Assembly: GCA_900472485.1 (NCBI GenBank)
Contig: UCII01000002.1
Coordinates: forward strand, 124,001-188,000
Length of the DNA: 64,000 nt
Direction of reading: 5' to 3'
From: Hyphomicrobiales bacterium
Lineage (GTDB): Bacteria > Pseudomonadota > Alphaproteobacteria > Rhizobiales > Rhizobiaceae
Part shown: one piece after another, positions 55,039 through 64,000 of the stretch
How positions within the stretch are numbered: the first letter of the stretch is position 1
Layout: every line of letters begins with the position of its first letter
Program-made: the position numbers and the translations under genes
Notes under the pieces: generated by a model
Told to the model about the DNA's origin: nothing
The model's input: the letters and a program-made list of their open reading frames with translations, nothing else
The model's database searches: none

Positions 55039-55554
55039 TCATTCGATCTGAAGTTCAAGCGTCTTTGCAATCTCATCATAGTGTTGCGCCGAGGCTGAAT
55101 TCTTCTCTGCGGCATACTTTGCGCTAACCTTCCTCGCAGCCTCAGCCGCGATGCGAAACGCGTCAATCCTGACCTGAGGCTCAAGCTCGGCTCCGCCGCC
55201 GATGTCATCGTCACTGAACGTACCAGCCCGATATCCATCGCCCAAATTGACGACGCCGATCTCGGGAAGGCCGTGCTTCATTCGGCCAAAAAAAGCCGGT
55301 CCGGCGCGGTTGCCGTCGCGGCGTCGCAACATGCCCGCACCCGAGGCCTTCCCGTCGACACAGGCTCCTGTCCAGAACGCAGGCCCATTCGTCAGGGATG
55401 CGGGGGCAACGAACTCGCAATGGCTTACCGGATCTTGCGACCAAAGATGATCTGCCGATCCGGCCAGTGCCGGCACGGTAATACTCATGGCAAGCATGAT
55501 CGCCGCGATGCTTGATAATCCATTCACTCTAACGAATACATTCCCCAAAACCAT
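55039..55554 (-). CDS. Secreted MORN-like repeat protein
   Basis: A 171-residue protein with a signal peptide (LSSIAAIMLAMSITVPALA) and, after it, short stretches resembling MORN repeats: WTGACVDGKASGAGML and FFGRMKHGLPEIGVVNLGDGYRAGTF. The C-terminal part is helical and charged. It should be periplasmic. ATG 55554 with AAGGA close upstream is preferred over ATG 55590. Function unknown. Confidence 0.55.
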   Translation of the reverse strand: MVLGNVFVRVNGLSSIAAIMLAMSITVPALAGSADHLWSQDPVSHCEFVAPASLTNGPAFWTGACVDGKASGAGMLRRRDGNRAGPAFFGRMKHGLPEIGVVNLGDGYRAGTFSDDDIGGGAELEPQVRIDAFRIAAEAARKVSAKYAAEKNSASAQHYDEIAKTLELQIE

Positions 55555-55593
55555 TGCATCCTTGCTGATCACCGCTTCACAGGCAGTCATTAA

Positions 55594-55710
55594 CTAACTC
55601 GGTAAACCTGACAATTCCATAACGGGCAGGTCATCGAAACCGATCACGGAAATATCGGCGAGCATGGAAAGGTCGTGCGACTGGATCGCCCGGATGCCGG
55701 AAAACCGCCA
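55594..55710 (-). pseudogene. Remnant of a LacI-family regulator
   Basis: A short minus-strand stretch reads IRAIQSHDLSMLADISVIG followed by FDDLPVMELSG and a TAG at 55594-55596. ADISVIGFDDLP is the highly typical LacI/GalR C-terminal motif, and the spacing after it is plausible for that family. The upstream frame has a stop and no regulator-like sequence, so this would be a small decayed piece. The match is short, so the call is tentative. Confidence 0.35.
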
Positions 55711-56446
55711 ATAGGCGCGCAGGTGCAGGCAATCGAAGTGTGGGATGCTTCCGAAGAGCAGCCGGGGTACGTCATATCATTGAAATGCTGGCTGGCAGAA
55801 GCAAGTGTGGCAAAGTGGCGACACGTGTCGTTGACTCAGCAAAAGCCGTAATTTCCTAAAAATAGTCCATAGTTTTCTAAAATACCGCCGCCTCGAATGC
55901 AGCCATCCTCGCCATGGTAACCATTCGGTGCGCTATGGACATTCAATTCTCAGGTTTTGAAATTTTTGCTCCGAAAATCGAGTTGGCCAGGACTGTCCTG
56001 CAACGGCCATATGCGAGCCGTCCGACCGCTTGGGAACTCGATCATCTATATGCCTGCCGCGCCTGCGTGGGGACAAAGCTCCCTTCCGATCATACATATG
56101 TTGCATTGCATTCCGCTTCGGAGCCGGCGCAGCCCGGGGTGACGGATATCAGAGCCGATCGAAGCCAGGGATCGGAATGGGACGCGTACTTCAGGAGTTG
56201 CAAAATTTCGACGACGACGCAGGCGTGGATGCCGGCCCAAGCGTGAAGCGCTTTGGCCGCTTTGCATGTTAGCAAAGCGCAGGGCAACCAGGATCAGATC
56301 TGACGAGACTTGCATCCGATGATGGATTTTCGCCGCAGGCATGAAACGTGTCTGAGGCATCGATCATCCATGACGTGCATGTAGTGCCATACAGCCAGCC
56401 TTAGGAATTCGGCAAAGCCGATGCTTCAATTGATCGGGAGAGTCGC
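55711..56446. other. Intergenic region with two inverted repeats
   Basis: No convincing gene. A perfect 12-base palindrome CGACACGTGTCG lies at 55819-55830, and TTTCCTAAAA/TTTTCTAAAA form a short imperfect direct repeat near 55852-55882. A hairpin CGCTTTGC-atgtta-GCAAAGCG lies at 56258-56279. The region should contain the promoter of the isopropylmalate-synthase-like gene. Confidence 0.4.
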
Positions 56447-57631
<1,185 letters not shown>

Positions 57632-57762
57632 ATCGGCCGTCGGAGCATGTAATCGGGATCGCTCGATGCCGGAACCGCGCTTTCTTCGGGCCGACTGGTC
57701 CGGGGAACGAACGTCAATACATTGCTGAGTTCAGGAAAAGGTCATAGCGGAGAAGCGAGCCA

Positions 57763-59538
57763 ATGACGGTGAATCTTGCAGTCGGAACAGCGAGTGATGT
57801 TCAGGTCGTCAAGCCGAAAACAGGATATGAATTCCTGATCGAAACGCTTGCGACCTGGCATGTGCGTCATTATGCCGGCGTCACCGGGGGAGGGGTCATC
57901 CATTTGCTCAAACATCTCGAGCCGATGGTTTCTCTCCAAGACGGTACCGAATTTCCGGTTTTCTTCAATATCGGAGAGTATGTCGCCGGCTTCATTCCGT
58001 TGGGATACTATCTGGCAAGTGGTAAAATCAGTGCGGCCATTGCAACGACGGGAGCTGCAACGCGGTTGCTGACCTGCGGCCTAAGCGATGCGAAATTGCA
58101 CAATATTCCCGCGATCTACCTCATTCCTCTCAGCCCGGTAGATACGCGATATCGTGCACCATTGCAGGACACGAGCCCGGAAGGTGCCGATGTCGTGGCT
58201 CAGCTGATGGCCGAGCTGCCATCAGGCACATTCGTCCTGAGCGATCCAGAACGTATCGGAGAACAGCTTGACGAGGCCCGTCAACACCTCGATCAAGGCT
58301 CTCCCATCGCACTTCTGATGCCGCCGGAGGCACTTGGAAAGATGGTGCCTGAGCCGGTCCATACGCCTTGGCGCGGTGACTACGTCCATAAGCCGAACAA
58401 GATCGATCATGGAACGCTCGCCCATTTTCTGGCCGAATTCCCGCGGCAATCGGCTGGGCGCCGGGTGATCGTGCTCGCTGGAGAAGAGGCGGCCATGTAT
58501 CCGTATATGCCCGTCCTCACCACGCGTTTGTGCAAGGTGTTACAGGCACCGATCGTCTGGAGCATAAACGGGGCAAATGCGGTGGCGCGCAACAATGTCT
58601 TCGGTTTCGGCTATCTGGGATTTGGCGGCAACGATCGCGCAATGCAGCTCTGGAGAAGCCTCGGCCCTGACGATATCGTCATTACCCTCGGCTTTTGCCC
58701 TGACGAATATACCCTTAATTTCTCTGACATACCCGCCCATGCGACATGGAATTTCACCAATCTGGCCGCCCCATACGGCAGCGTTGGGGGCGAGTTTCGG
58801 CATCGTGTGCGCGGCGAATATTTCGATGTTCGAGGCCCGATCGATCAGGTTCTGAGCGAAGCGATAGGTCGGCTCGAGGGTCTTCAGCTGCCGCGCCTTC
58901 CGGCACCGGCTTTCGTGGCTGATCTCAATGATCGCGAGATCAGGCCGCCACGCCCCGGGACGATCGATATTGCCCGATTTTATCAGGAACTCGATCGTCA
59001 TTGGCAGCCGGGAAGCGTTGCATTCGACGATGTGTGCCTGGCCTACAAAGATCGTCAATATATCACGCAGCGCCCGCATCCGGACGTTCGCTTCCATTCG
59101 CTTTATCGCGGTTCGGCAATGGGTGGAGCATTGGGCGCGGCAATCGGCGCAAAGCTCGCAAAACCGGACGCGACGGTCTTCGCTTTTACGGGTGATGGGT
59201 GTTTCCGGTTGATTGCCGGTTGCCTGGCCGAAGCCCGATCATTGGGGCTAATCCTGTTCGTGCTGGACAACGGCGCACTGGGCATCATGGTGCAGGGCCT
59301 GCCCGTAGTCATCCCCGACCATTCATCCGATCGCTACCACAGCGATCTCTACCGCATCGACTTTGGATCCATGGCGCGCGCATGCGGTTGGGAAAGCCGC
59401 AAGCTGATGCCGGATCTCAGCAACCTGGCTGAGATCATGCGTGAAAGCTACGGCCCCGGTCGCTCATCCATCCTTGTTGAGGTACCCGTCGATGCAGAGC
59501 AGGTGGTGGGGCAAAATCCGCGGGCCAACAACCTTTAG
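57763..59538 (+). CDS. Divergent thiamine-diphosphate-dependent enzyme
   Basis: A 591-residue protein with the three-domain ThDP decarboxylase/carboligase layout. The activating glutamate is E72 in NIGEYVAGFIPLGYYLASG, where usual members read HExxA; the ThDP motif is TGDGCFRLI near residue 475 and ends in LDNGALGIM. Overall it is far from standard acetolactate synthase. GGAGAAG is 8 bases before the ATG. It follows an isopropylmalate-synthase-like gene on the same strand and probably acts in the same pathway, as a keto-acid decarboxylase or ligase; the substrate is unknown. Confidence 0.8.
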   Translation: MTVNLAVGTASDVQVVKPKTGYEFLIETLATWHVRHYAGVTGGGVIHLLKHLEPMVSLQDGTEFPVFFNIGEYVAGFIPLGYYLASGKISAAIATTGAATRLLTCGLSDAKLHNIPAIYLIPLSPVDTRYRAPLQDTSPEGADVVAQLMAELPSGTFVLSDPERIGEQLDEARQHLDQGSPIALLMPPEALGKMVPEPVHTPWRGDYVHKPNKIDHGTLAHFLAEFPRQSAGRRVIVLAGEEAAMYPYMPVLTTRLCKVLQAPIVWSINGANAVARNNVFGFGYLGFGGNDRAMQLWRSLGPDDIVITLGFCPDEYTLNFSDIPAHATWNFTNLAAPYGSVGGEFRHRVRGEYFDVRGPIDQVLSEAIGRLEGLQLPRLPAPAFVADLNDREIRPPRPGTIDIARFYQELDRHWQPGSVAFDDVCLAYKDRQYITQRPHPDVRFHSLYRGSAMGGALGAAIGAKLAKPDATVFAFTGDGCFRLIAGCLAEARSLGLILFVLDNGALGIMVQGLPVVIPDHSSDRYHSDLYRIDFGSMARACGWESRKLMPDLSNLAEIMRESYGPGRSSILVEVPVDAEQVVGQNPRANNL

Positions 59539-59563
59539 CGCTACTTGAAGCAGTCGATCCAGC

Positions 59564-59779
59564 TCAATGCAATGGTGTTGAAGGCGTCATCTCCATGTCA
59601 GCGATGACCGTATCGAAATAGTTGTCGGCGATTTCGAGCAGGGCTTCCGCAATGCACTGAGGTTCCCGCCCATCTTGCAGGAGATCCTGCACGGCCGCAT
59701 CGATTGTCCGGCGGAGTTGCTCGTGGCATTGCTGTTTCGATTGATCTGCAAAACCGATCAGCCATTGCTTATCTGGCAT
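59564..59779 (-). CDS. Small hypothetical protein, 71 residues
   Basis: Not recognised. Soluble and helical, with QCHEQLRRTIDAAVQDLLQDG and ALLEIADNYFDTVIADM. ATG 59779 has GGAGGAG upstream at 9 bases, which favours it over the starts at 59797 and 59866. It converges with the ThDP gene. Function unknown. Confidence 0.6.
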   Translation of the reverse strand: MPDKQWLIGFADQSKQQCHEQLRRTIDAAVQDLLQDGREPQCIAEALLEIADNYFDTVIADMEMTPSTPLH

Positions 59780-60518
59780 GACGATGCTCTCCTCCATGAC
59801 GACAGACGTCCATATTTGTCGACAAGGTATAGCGGAGGTAAGCGCAGGCAACTGCTGTAACGCCATTTTTCCAGAATAATGGCATCATTTGCTCGTCTGT
59901 ACGATAAGCAATTCGCATATTCAATGAATGGTTGTAGTGCTTGGGAGCGATATCGGCAACGCCCATGTCGTCGATGGGCAAACTTCAACAATGCGCTATC
60001 ACAGCCATTGCGGCGCACCGTTCCACAGCCACGAGCGCGCCCATGTCTTGAAATTGCTGACGTTCCCGGTTGGCGTCCTCGGCTATGTCGCATTGAATGT
60101 ATTTGCATCAAATGAAAATAGGGGTGGGCGACAGCGATGGGTACAATCAAAGCCATCGCTCCCGAAATGAGACTACTTGAAATTGCCCAGAAAAAGTCCC
60201 GCTGAAAACCGCCGCAACCGTCAATCGTTCCGCTGATTTTGGCAACAAAGCCACCTTCGTCAGACTAAAGTCTGGCTCATGATCGGACCTAGGGCCGAAG
60301 ACGCAATCTTTGGTCCTAATGCCATGGATTACCCCGTCCTTTGCGCCAGTTGTTTCCCGCGATGGAAGCGGCGGGACATCCGGCCGCTGTCGTGGTGCAT
60401 GCGGAGAGGTCGATGAATATGAACGGCGCCCCTGAAAGCGGCATCCCAGCCGCGGCACTTGTCAATGTTTCCGCCGATAGCGGTATCGTCGGCTTCGTCG
60501 CCAAAGGTGGCAACGACT
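59780..60518. other. Intergenic region before the polysaccharide cluster
   Basis: No convincing gene. A perfect palindrome CAGACT-aa-AGTCTG lies at 60261-60274. A short frame from ATG 60414 to a stop at 60529, with AGAGG before it, could encode a 38-residue peptide overlapping the glycosyltransferase start, but it lacks other support. The gap probably carries the promoter of the cluster. Confidence 0.4.
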
Positions 60519-61514
60519 TTGGAAGCTAAGCGAAGTACCACGATTGCGGTCGTCGTACCGATGTTCAACGCCGAACGAACGATCGGTGCGACCTTGGCCA
60601 GCATCTGTCGCCAGACCCATCAGGCGCTCGATATCATCATTGTCGATGATGGTTCTACGGATCGATCGCTATCGATCGTGGCTGAATATGCGAGGCAGGA
60701 TCCGCGAATCCGGATCCTTCGGCAGGCCAATAGCGGCGTCGCCGTCGCGCGTAACAATGGTGCGGCGGCGACCGACGCGGAGTTTCTCGCATTTATCGAT
60801 GCCGACGATTTATGGGCTCCCTCAAAGATCGCGCTTCAATGGCAAGCGCTTGACGAGGGCGGGTCTTCGGTTGGATTGGCCTATTGCTGGTATGCGCTCA
60901 TCGACGAACATAGCCGCGTATTTTCCCTGCATAACCGGCCGAGCCATGAAGGGCATGTGCTCCGGCGCATGTGCAGAAACAATTTCGTCGGCAATGGGAG
61001 TTCGATGCTCATGCGTCGTTCCGCATTCGAAGACGCCGGGCAGTTCGACCCATCCTTAAAGGCACGCAACGCGCAGGGTTGCGAGGATCTTCTGATCTGC
61101 CTCAGAATTGCGGAGCATTACGAATTCCGCGTCATACAGCAGCACTTGATCGGCTACCGCATGACGAACACGAACATGTCGAGCGACGTCAGGCAGATGC
61201 TCTCTTCATGCGAAATCGTCCTCGCCGAGTATCGTGAAAAATATCCGCAATATGGCAGCGATCTCGACGCTCATCTGGTCGACATGATCCACTGGCTGGT
61301 CGTCAGAGCTTTTGTCAGCGGCCGCTTTTTCGATGGCTGTGATCTGTTGAAGCGATTTCTGGCATTGGAGCCGCGTCTGGCGATTTCGAGCCTGCCGAAC
61401 ATACTGGACGTATATTGCCGCGCCAGGCTGGTTCCCGACTGGCTCAAGGCCCGCTTGCGGGGGTTGCAAAGAAACGCGGAGTTGCGGCCGCTCTATATGG
61501 AGACGATCCCGTGA
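60519..61514 (+). CDS. Family 2 glycosyltransferase
   Basis: About 331 residues of GT-A fold. The opening IAVVVPMFNAERTIGATLASI and IIIVDDGSTD bind the nucleotide sugar, and FIDADDLWAPSKI carries the DxD metal motif. The C-terminal third is helical. Start: TTG 60519 with AAAGGTGG 8 bases upstream is chosen; ATG 60465 or TTG 60459 are alternatives in the same frame. It overlaps the ABC exporter gene by four bases (GTGA) and is the first gene of an apparent polysaccharide export operon. Confidence 0.85.
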   Translation: MEAKRSTTIAVVVPMFNAERTIGATLASICRQTHQALDIIIVDDGSTDRSLSIVAEYARQDPRIRILRQANSGVAVARNNGAAATDAEFLAFIDADDLWAPSKIALQWQALDEGGSSVGLAYCWYALIDEHSRVFSLHNRPSHEGHVLRRMCRNNFVGNGSSMLMRRSAFEDAGQFDPSLKARNAQGCEDLLICLRIAEHYEFRVIQQHLIGYRMTNTNMSSDVRQMLSSCEIVLAEYREKYPQYGSDLDAHLVDMIHWLVVRAFVSGRFFDGCDLLKRFLALEPRLAISSLPNILDVYCRARLVPDWLKARLRGLQRNAELRPLYMETIP

Positions 61515-63334
61515 GGCCGGGCAGCTCGTTCCTCACGCGGCTGCAGCGGCTCTTCCGCCTGGCAGAGGCGCCTGCCTGGGCAGGGCCGACCATCGTCGGG
61601 CTCGGCCTGGCCGCTGCGGTCCTTGAGGGGGCAGGCCTCTTTCTCTTCATTCCCCTCATTCAGAGTCTCGGCGCCGTAGCGGCGCAGCAGGGAGAATGGC
61701 AGCGAATTTTCGACCAGCTTCTCGCGCCCGTCCCACAAAGCCATTTGACGGCATTCCTGGTGGGCGTGCTGTGCGTCAGCATCCTTCTGAAGAACGCCGT
61801 CCATCTCGTCAATATCTGGGTGACCCGGTATATCGATGGTCTCGTTGCGCATCGGCTAAGAGCAAGGGTCTTCGATCAGACGATAAGCTCGTGTATCGAC
61901 TACCGGGTGGAAAACAAGCGCTCCGATATCATCACGACGATCGCCAACAACACCTGGAAAGTCAGTCAGGCCTTAAGCCTCACCTACCGTTTGATGATCT
62001 GCTTCTGCACATTCGCCGTCTTCATGTTGCTGATGCTGCTGATTTCCGTCCGGCTGACCTTCTTCTCGATGATGTTCCTGCTCATGGGCGCCATGGCTAT
62101 TCGCCTGGCCACGCGGCGTGCGGACGAGACCGGCAAGGCCGTCGTCGAGGAAAACAAGCAGTTCGGCTTGAGGATGTGGGAGAGCATCAACGCGCTGCAA
62201 TTGATCCGCGCTTTCGCCCAGGAAGACTATGAACGCAATCGCTTCCGAAAGACTTCCGACAATGTGCGGCGACGCCTTTTGAAGCTCGATATGCTGTGGG
62301 CGACACCCGCGCCTGTCTCGGAAATCTCGATTACAATCCTGATCGGTGTGCTCGTTCTCGTCGCTCAATCGGTGGGCCTGGGCATTGCTGCGCTTGCCGC
62401 GTTTCTCTCGCTGCTATATCGCCTGCAAGGCCCAACACGGGAGTTGCTGCAATCGAAGATCGCGCTCGACGGGCTCGCCGGCAGCATCGACGATGTCGAT
62501 GACTTCCTCCGCACAACGGAGAAGCCTTTTCTCGCGCAGGGGCACCTGCAGGCGCCTGCCTTCAAGAAAGCCGTCGAATTCCGCAATGTCTCCTTCCATT
62601 ACGCACATGGCCAGCCGCTTGCGCTGGATGATGTTTCCTTCAGCATTCCCGCCGGTAAAACCACGGCGATCGTGGGCGAATCGGGGGCCGGTAAGTCCAC
62701 GGTGATGGCGCTGCTCTTTCGCTTCTTGGATCCGACATCCGGTGCGATCGTGGCAGACGGCATGCCTCTTTCCAAATTCGATCTTCGCAGCTGGCGCAAG
62801 CGCCTGTCGCTGATGTCGCAGGAGGTCCATCTCTTCAACGACACGATTGCAGCCAACATCGCCTATGGCGATCTGGAAGCCGGGCCGGCCGAGATCCGCA
62901 AGGCTGCCGAAATCGCCAAGGCGGACGATTTCATCCGTTTGCTTCCGGATGGCTACGAGACACGGATCGGCGATCAGGGAATGCGGCTGTCGGGCGGGCA
63001 AAGGCAGCGCGTGGCGCTCGCGCGAACGATCCTTCGAAATCCCGACATTCTGCTCCTGGATGAGGCGACGAACGCGCTCGATGCCGAAACCGAACAGGCG
63101 TTTCAGCTGGCGCTCGACGCGTACTCACACAACCGCACCGTTGTCGTGATCGCTCACCGGCTCTCGACCGTTTTCGCCGCCGATCAGATCATTGTCATGA
63201 CAAAGGGCCGTGTGGTCGAGGCCGGTTCGCCGGATGAGCTCTTCAAGCGGCAGGGACATTTTTCCAGGCTCCACGAATTTCAGCACGGCCGCCGCAGCGG
63301 GCGGGAGTTGGGTGATGAGTTACAAGCTTATTGA
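61511..63334 (+). CDS. ABC exporter with fused membrane and ATPase domains
   Basis: A 607-residue half-transporter. The N-terminal membrane domain has six hydrophobic segments, and the ATPase has Walker A GESGAGKS, signature LSGGQRQR, Walker B ILLLDEAT and the H-loop IAHRLST. Its layout is like MsbA/lipid and polysaccharide exporters. GTG 61511 overlaps the stop of the glycosyltransferase and has GGAGA upstream, so it is chosen over a start 32 codons earlier. Glycosyltransferases on both sides suggest export of a glycan or glycolipid intermediate. Confidence 0.9.
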   Translation: MRPGSSFLTRLQRLFRLAEAPAWAGPTIVGLGLAAAVLEGAGLFLFIPLIQSLGAVAAQQGEWQRIFDQLLAPVPQSHLTAFLVGVLCVSILLKNAVHLVNIWVTRYIDGLVAHRLRARVFDQTISSCIDYRVENKRSDIITTIANNTWKVSQALSLTYRLMICFCTFAVFMLLMLLISVRLTFFSMMFLLMGAMAIRLATRRADETGKAVVEENKQFGLRMWESINALQLIRAFAQEDYERNRFRKTSDNVRRRLLKLDMLWATPAPVSEISITILIGVLVLVAQSVGLGIAALAAFLSLLYRLQGPTRELLQSKIALDGLAGSIDDVDDFLRTTEKPFLAQGHLQAPAFKKAVEFRNVSFHYAHGQPLALDDVSFSIPAGKTTAIVGESGAGKSTVMALLFRFLDPTSGAIVADGMPLSKFDLRSWRKRLSLMSQEVHLFNDTIAANIAYGDLEAGPAEIRKAAEIAKADDFIRLLPDGYETRIGDQGMRLSGGQRQRVALARTILRNPDILLLDEATNALDAETEQAFQLALDAYSHNRTVVVIAHRLSTVFAADQIIVMTKGRVVEAGSPDELFKRQGHFSRLHEFQHGRRSGRELGDELQAY

Positions 63335-64000
63335 TATCGAGTTGTCGGAGCCCCTGGCGCCTATCGAACTCTCGGCTGACCAGACGGGTGTCGGCTTGAT
63401 CGCACGATGGCGGGGCCGGCTGATCGCATTTGAAATGATCGAGCGGCCGGCCGGCTCTGTGCTGTCGGCCGAGAGCCTGAAAGCCCTTGTCAAGGAGCGA
63501 TTTGCGGAGCGCATCCTCGTTGCAAAGCTGGAGGAGGAGCTGAAGGCACGCTTGCCCGCGAACGAGGCGACGCTGCCCAGTCTCAGCATCGCGATCTGCA
63601 CCAAGGATCGTGCACTGCGTCTTTCCCGATTGCTGCGATCGCTCGATCGGGTTCGGGATGAATCCCCCTTCAGGTTCGTCGAAATCATCGTGGTCGACAA
63701 TGCCTCGGTGGATACGGCCACGCGCGAGGCCGTCGAGAGTTTCCGCGATATCCGCTACGTTTTTGAACCGAAGGCTGGGCTGGATTTCGCCCGAAATTCC
63801 GCCCTTCACGCGGCCTGGGGCGACATCATCGCCTATCTGGACGATGATGTCGTGGTGGACCGCAATTGGCTTGCAGGCCTTGCCAAGGCGTGCCGCGACA
63901 ACCCTGGCGTCGGCGGCTTCACCGGCCTTGTGCTGCCGTTTCGTCTCGACACCGAGGCACAGATCTTTTTCGAGCGACGTGGAGGGTTCGGCCGCGGCTT
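63315..64000 (+). CDS. Family 2 glycosyltransferase, cut by the window end
   Basis: At least 228 residues are present; the 3' end lies outside the window. An unusual N-terminal extension of about 90 residues precedes the GT-A fold, which starts with LPSLSIAICTKDRALRLSRLL and continues IIVVDNASVD and IAYLDDDVVVDRNW, the last giving the DxD motif. ATG 63315 follows a GGGAG at 8 bases and overlaps the exporter gene by 20 bases. It belongs to the same operon as the two preceding genes. Confidence 0.82.
   Translation, partial: MSYKLIDIELSEPLAPIELSADQTGVGLIARWRGRLIAFEMIERPAGSVLSAESLKALVKERFAERILVAKLEEELKARLPANEATLPSLSIAICTKDRALRLSRLLRSLDRVRDESPFRFVEIIVVDNASVDTATREAVESFRDIRYVFEPKAGLDFARNSALHAAWGDIIAYLDDDVVVDRNWLAGLAKACRDNPGVGGFTGLVLPFRLDTEAQIFFERRGGFGRG

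Noticed and set aside
55914..56246. Possible 110-residue gene upstream of the isopropylmalate-synthase-like gene
   Set aside because: Translation has no protein character and competing frames in the same region are as long.
60147..60458. Possible 103-residue minus-strand gene before the polysaccharide cluster
   Set aside because: Arg/Pro/Ser-rich translation typical of a chance frame; no start signal.

Overview
The window reads as the genome of an alphaproteobacterium of the Rhizobiaceae, most likely Rhizobium or a close relative. The main pointers are a RopA-type Porin_2 outer-membrane porin, a CtpA/Prc-type processing protease, a DUF3008 small basic protein, YdeI/OmpD-associated and SRPBCC stress-type proteins, many ABC uptake systems of the dipeptide and sugar types, and high GC content with very long antisense open frames. 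No rRNA, tRNA, CRISPR array or insertion sequence was seen. Species and replicon (chromosome or large plasmid) cannot be fixed from the sequence; the mix of catabolic, transport and regulatory genes looks accessory.

Left part (1-10.5 kb): a DUF3008 gene, then an ackA-xfp operon (acetate kinase and phosphoketolase) on the minus strand, two small unknown genes, an FAD-dependent dehydrogenase, a probably frameshifted small membrane-protein gene, and a minus-strand set encoding a histidine phosphatase, a YukJ/DUF2278 protein and a phospholipase D-like protein. From 10.7 to 18.0 kb a LacI-type regulator precedes a complete dipeptide-type ABC transporter operon (binding protein, two ATPases, two permeases) that ends in a glycerophosphodiester phosphodiesterase; a strong LacI-type operator lies before the binding protein. 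From 18 to 31 kb come an ArsR/SRPBCC pair, a YdeI-like protein, a family-39 glycosyltransferase, a candidate structured small RNA, an MFS transporter, YigZ, the Prc protease, the porin with an unusually AT-rich upstream region, and a nucleobase permease.

Middle part (30.5-44.4 kb): a MazG-like protein, a thiamine-diphosphate (ThDP) enzyme, a frameshifted acyl-carrier-protein-like gene beside a Pr6Pr membrane protein, a divergent TetR/MFS pair with three copies of one palindrome between them, a GST, a LysR/SDR divergent pair, WGR and cold-shock genes, an acetolactate-synthase-like/aldehyde-dehydrogenase operon, and an HxlR regulator divergent from DoxX and SDR genes. From 44.5 to 52 kb a ROK regulator, a six-hairpin glycosidase-like enzyme and a sugar ABC transporter without its own ATPase form a carbohydrate-use locus.

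Right part (52-64 kb): a MYG1 protein, a class III nucleotide cyclase, a MORN-like secreted protein, a pair made of an isopropylmalate-synthase-like enzyme without its regulatory domain and an unusual ThDP enzyme, and the start of a polysaccharide cluster (GT2 glycosyltransferase, ABC exporter, second GT2 cut by the window end). The most interesting candidates are the small RNA at about 21.5 kb, the isopropylmalate-synthase-like/ThDP pair, the phosphatase-YukJ-PLD operon, and the ABC/phosphodiesterase operon with its operator.
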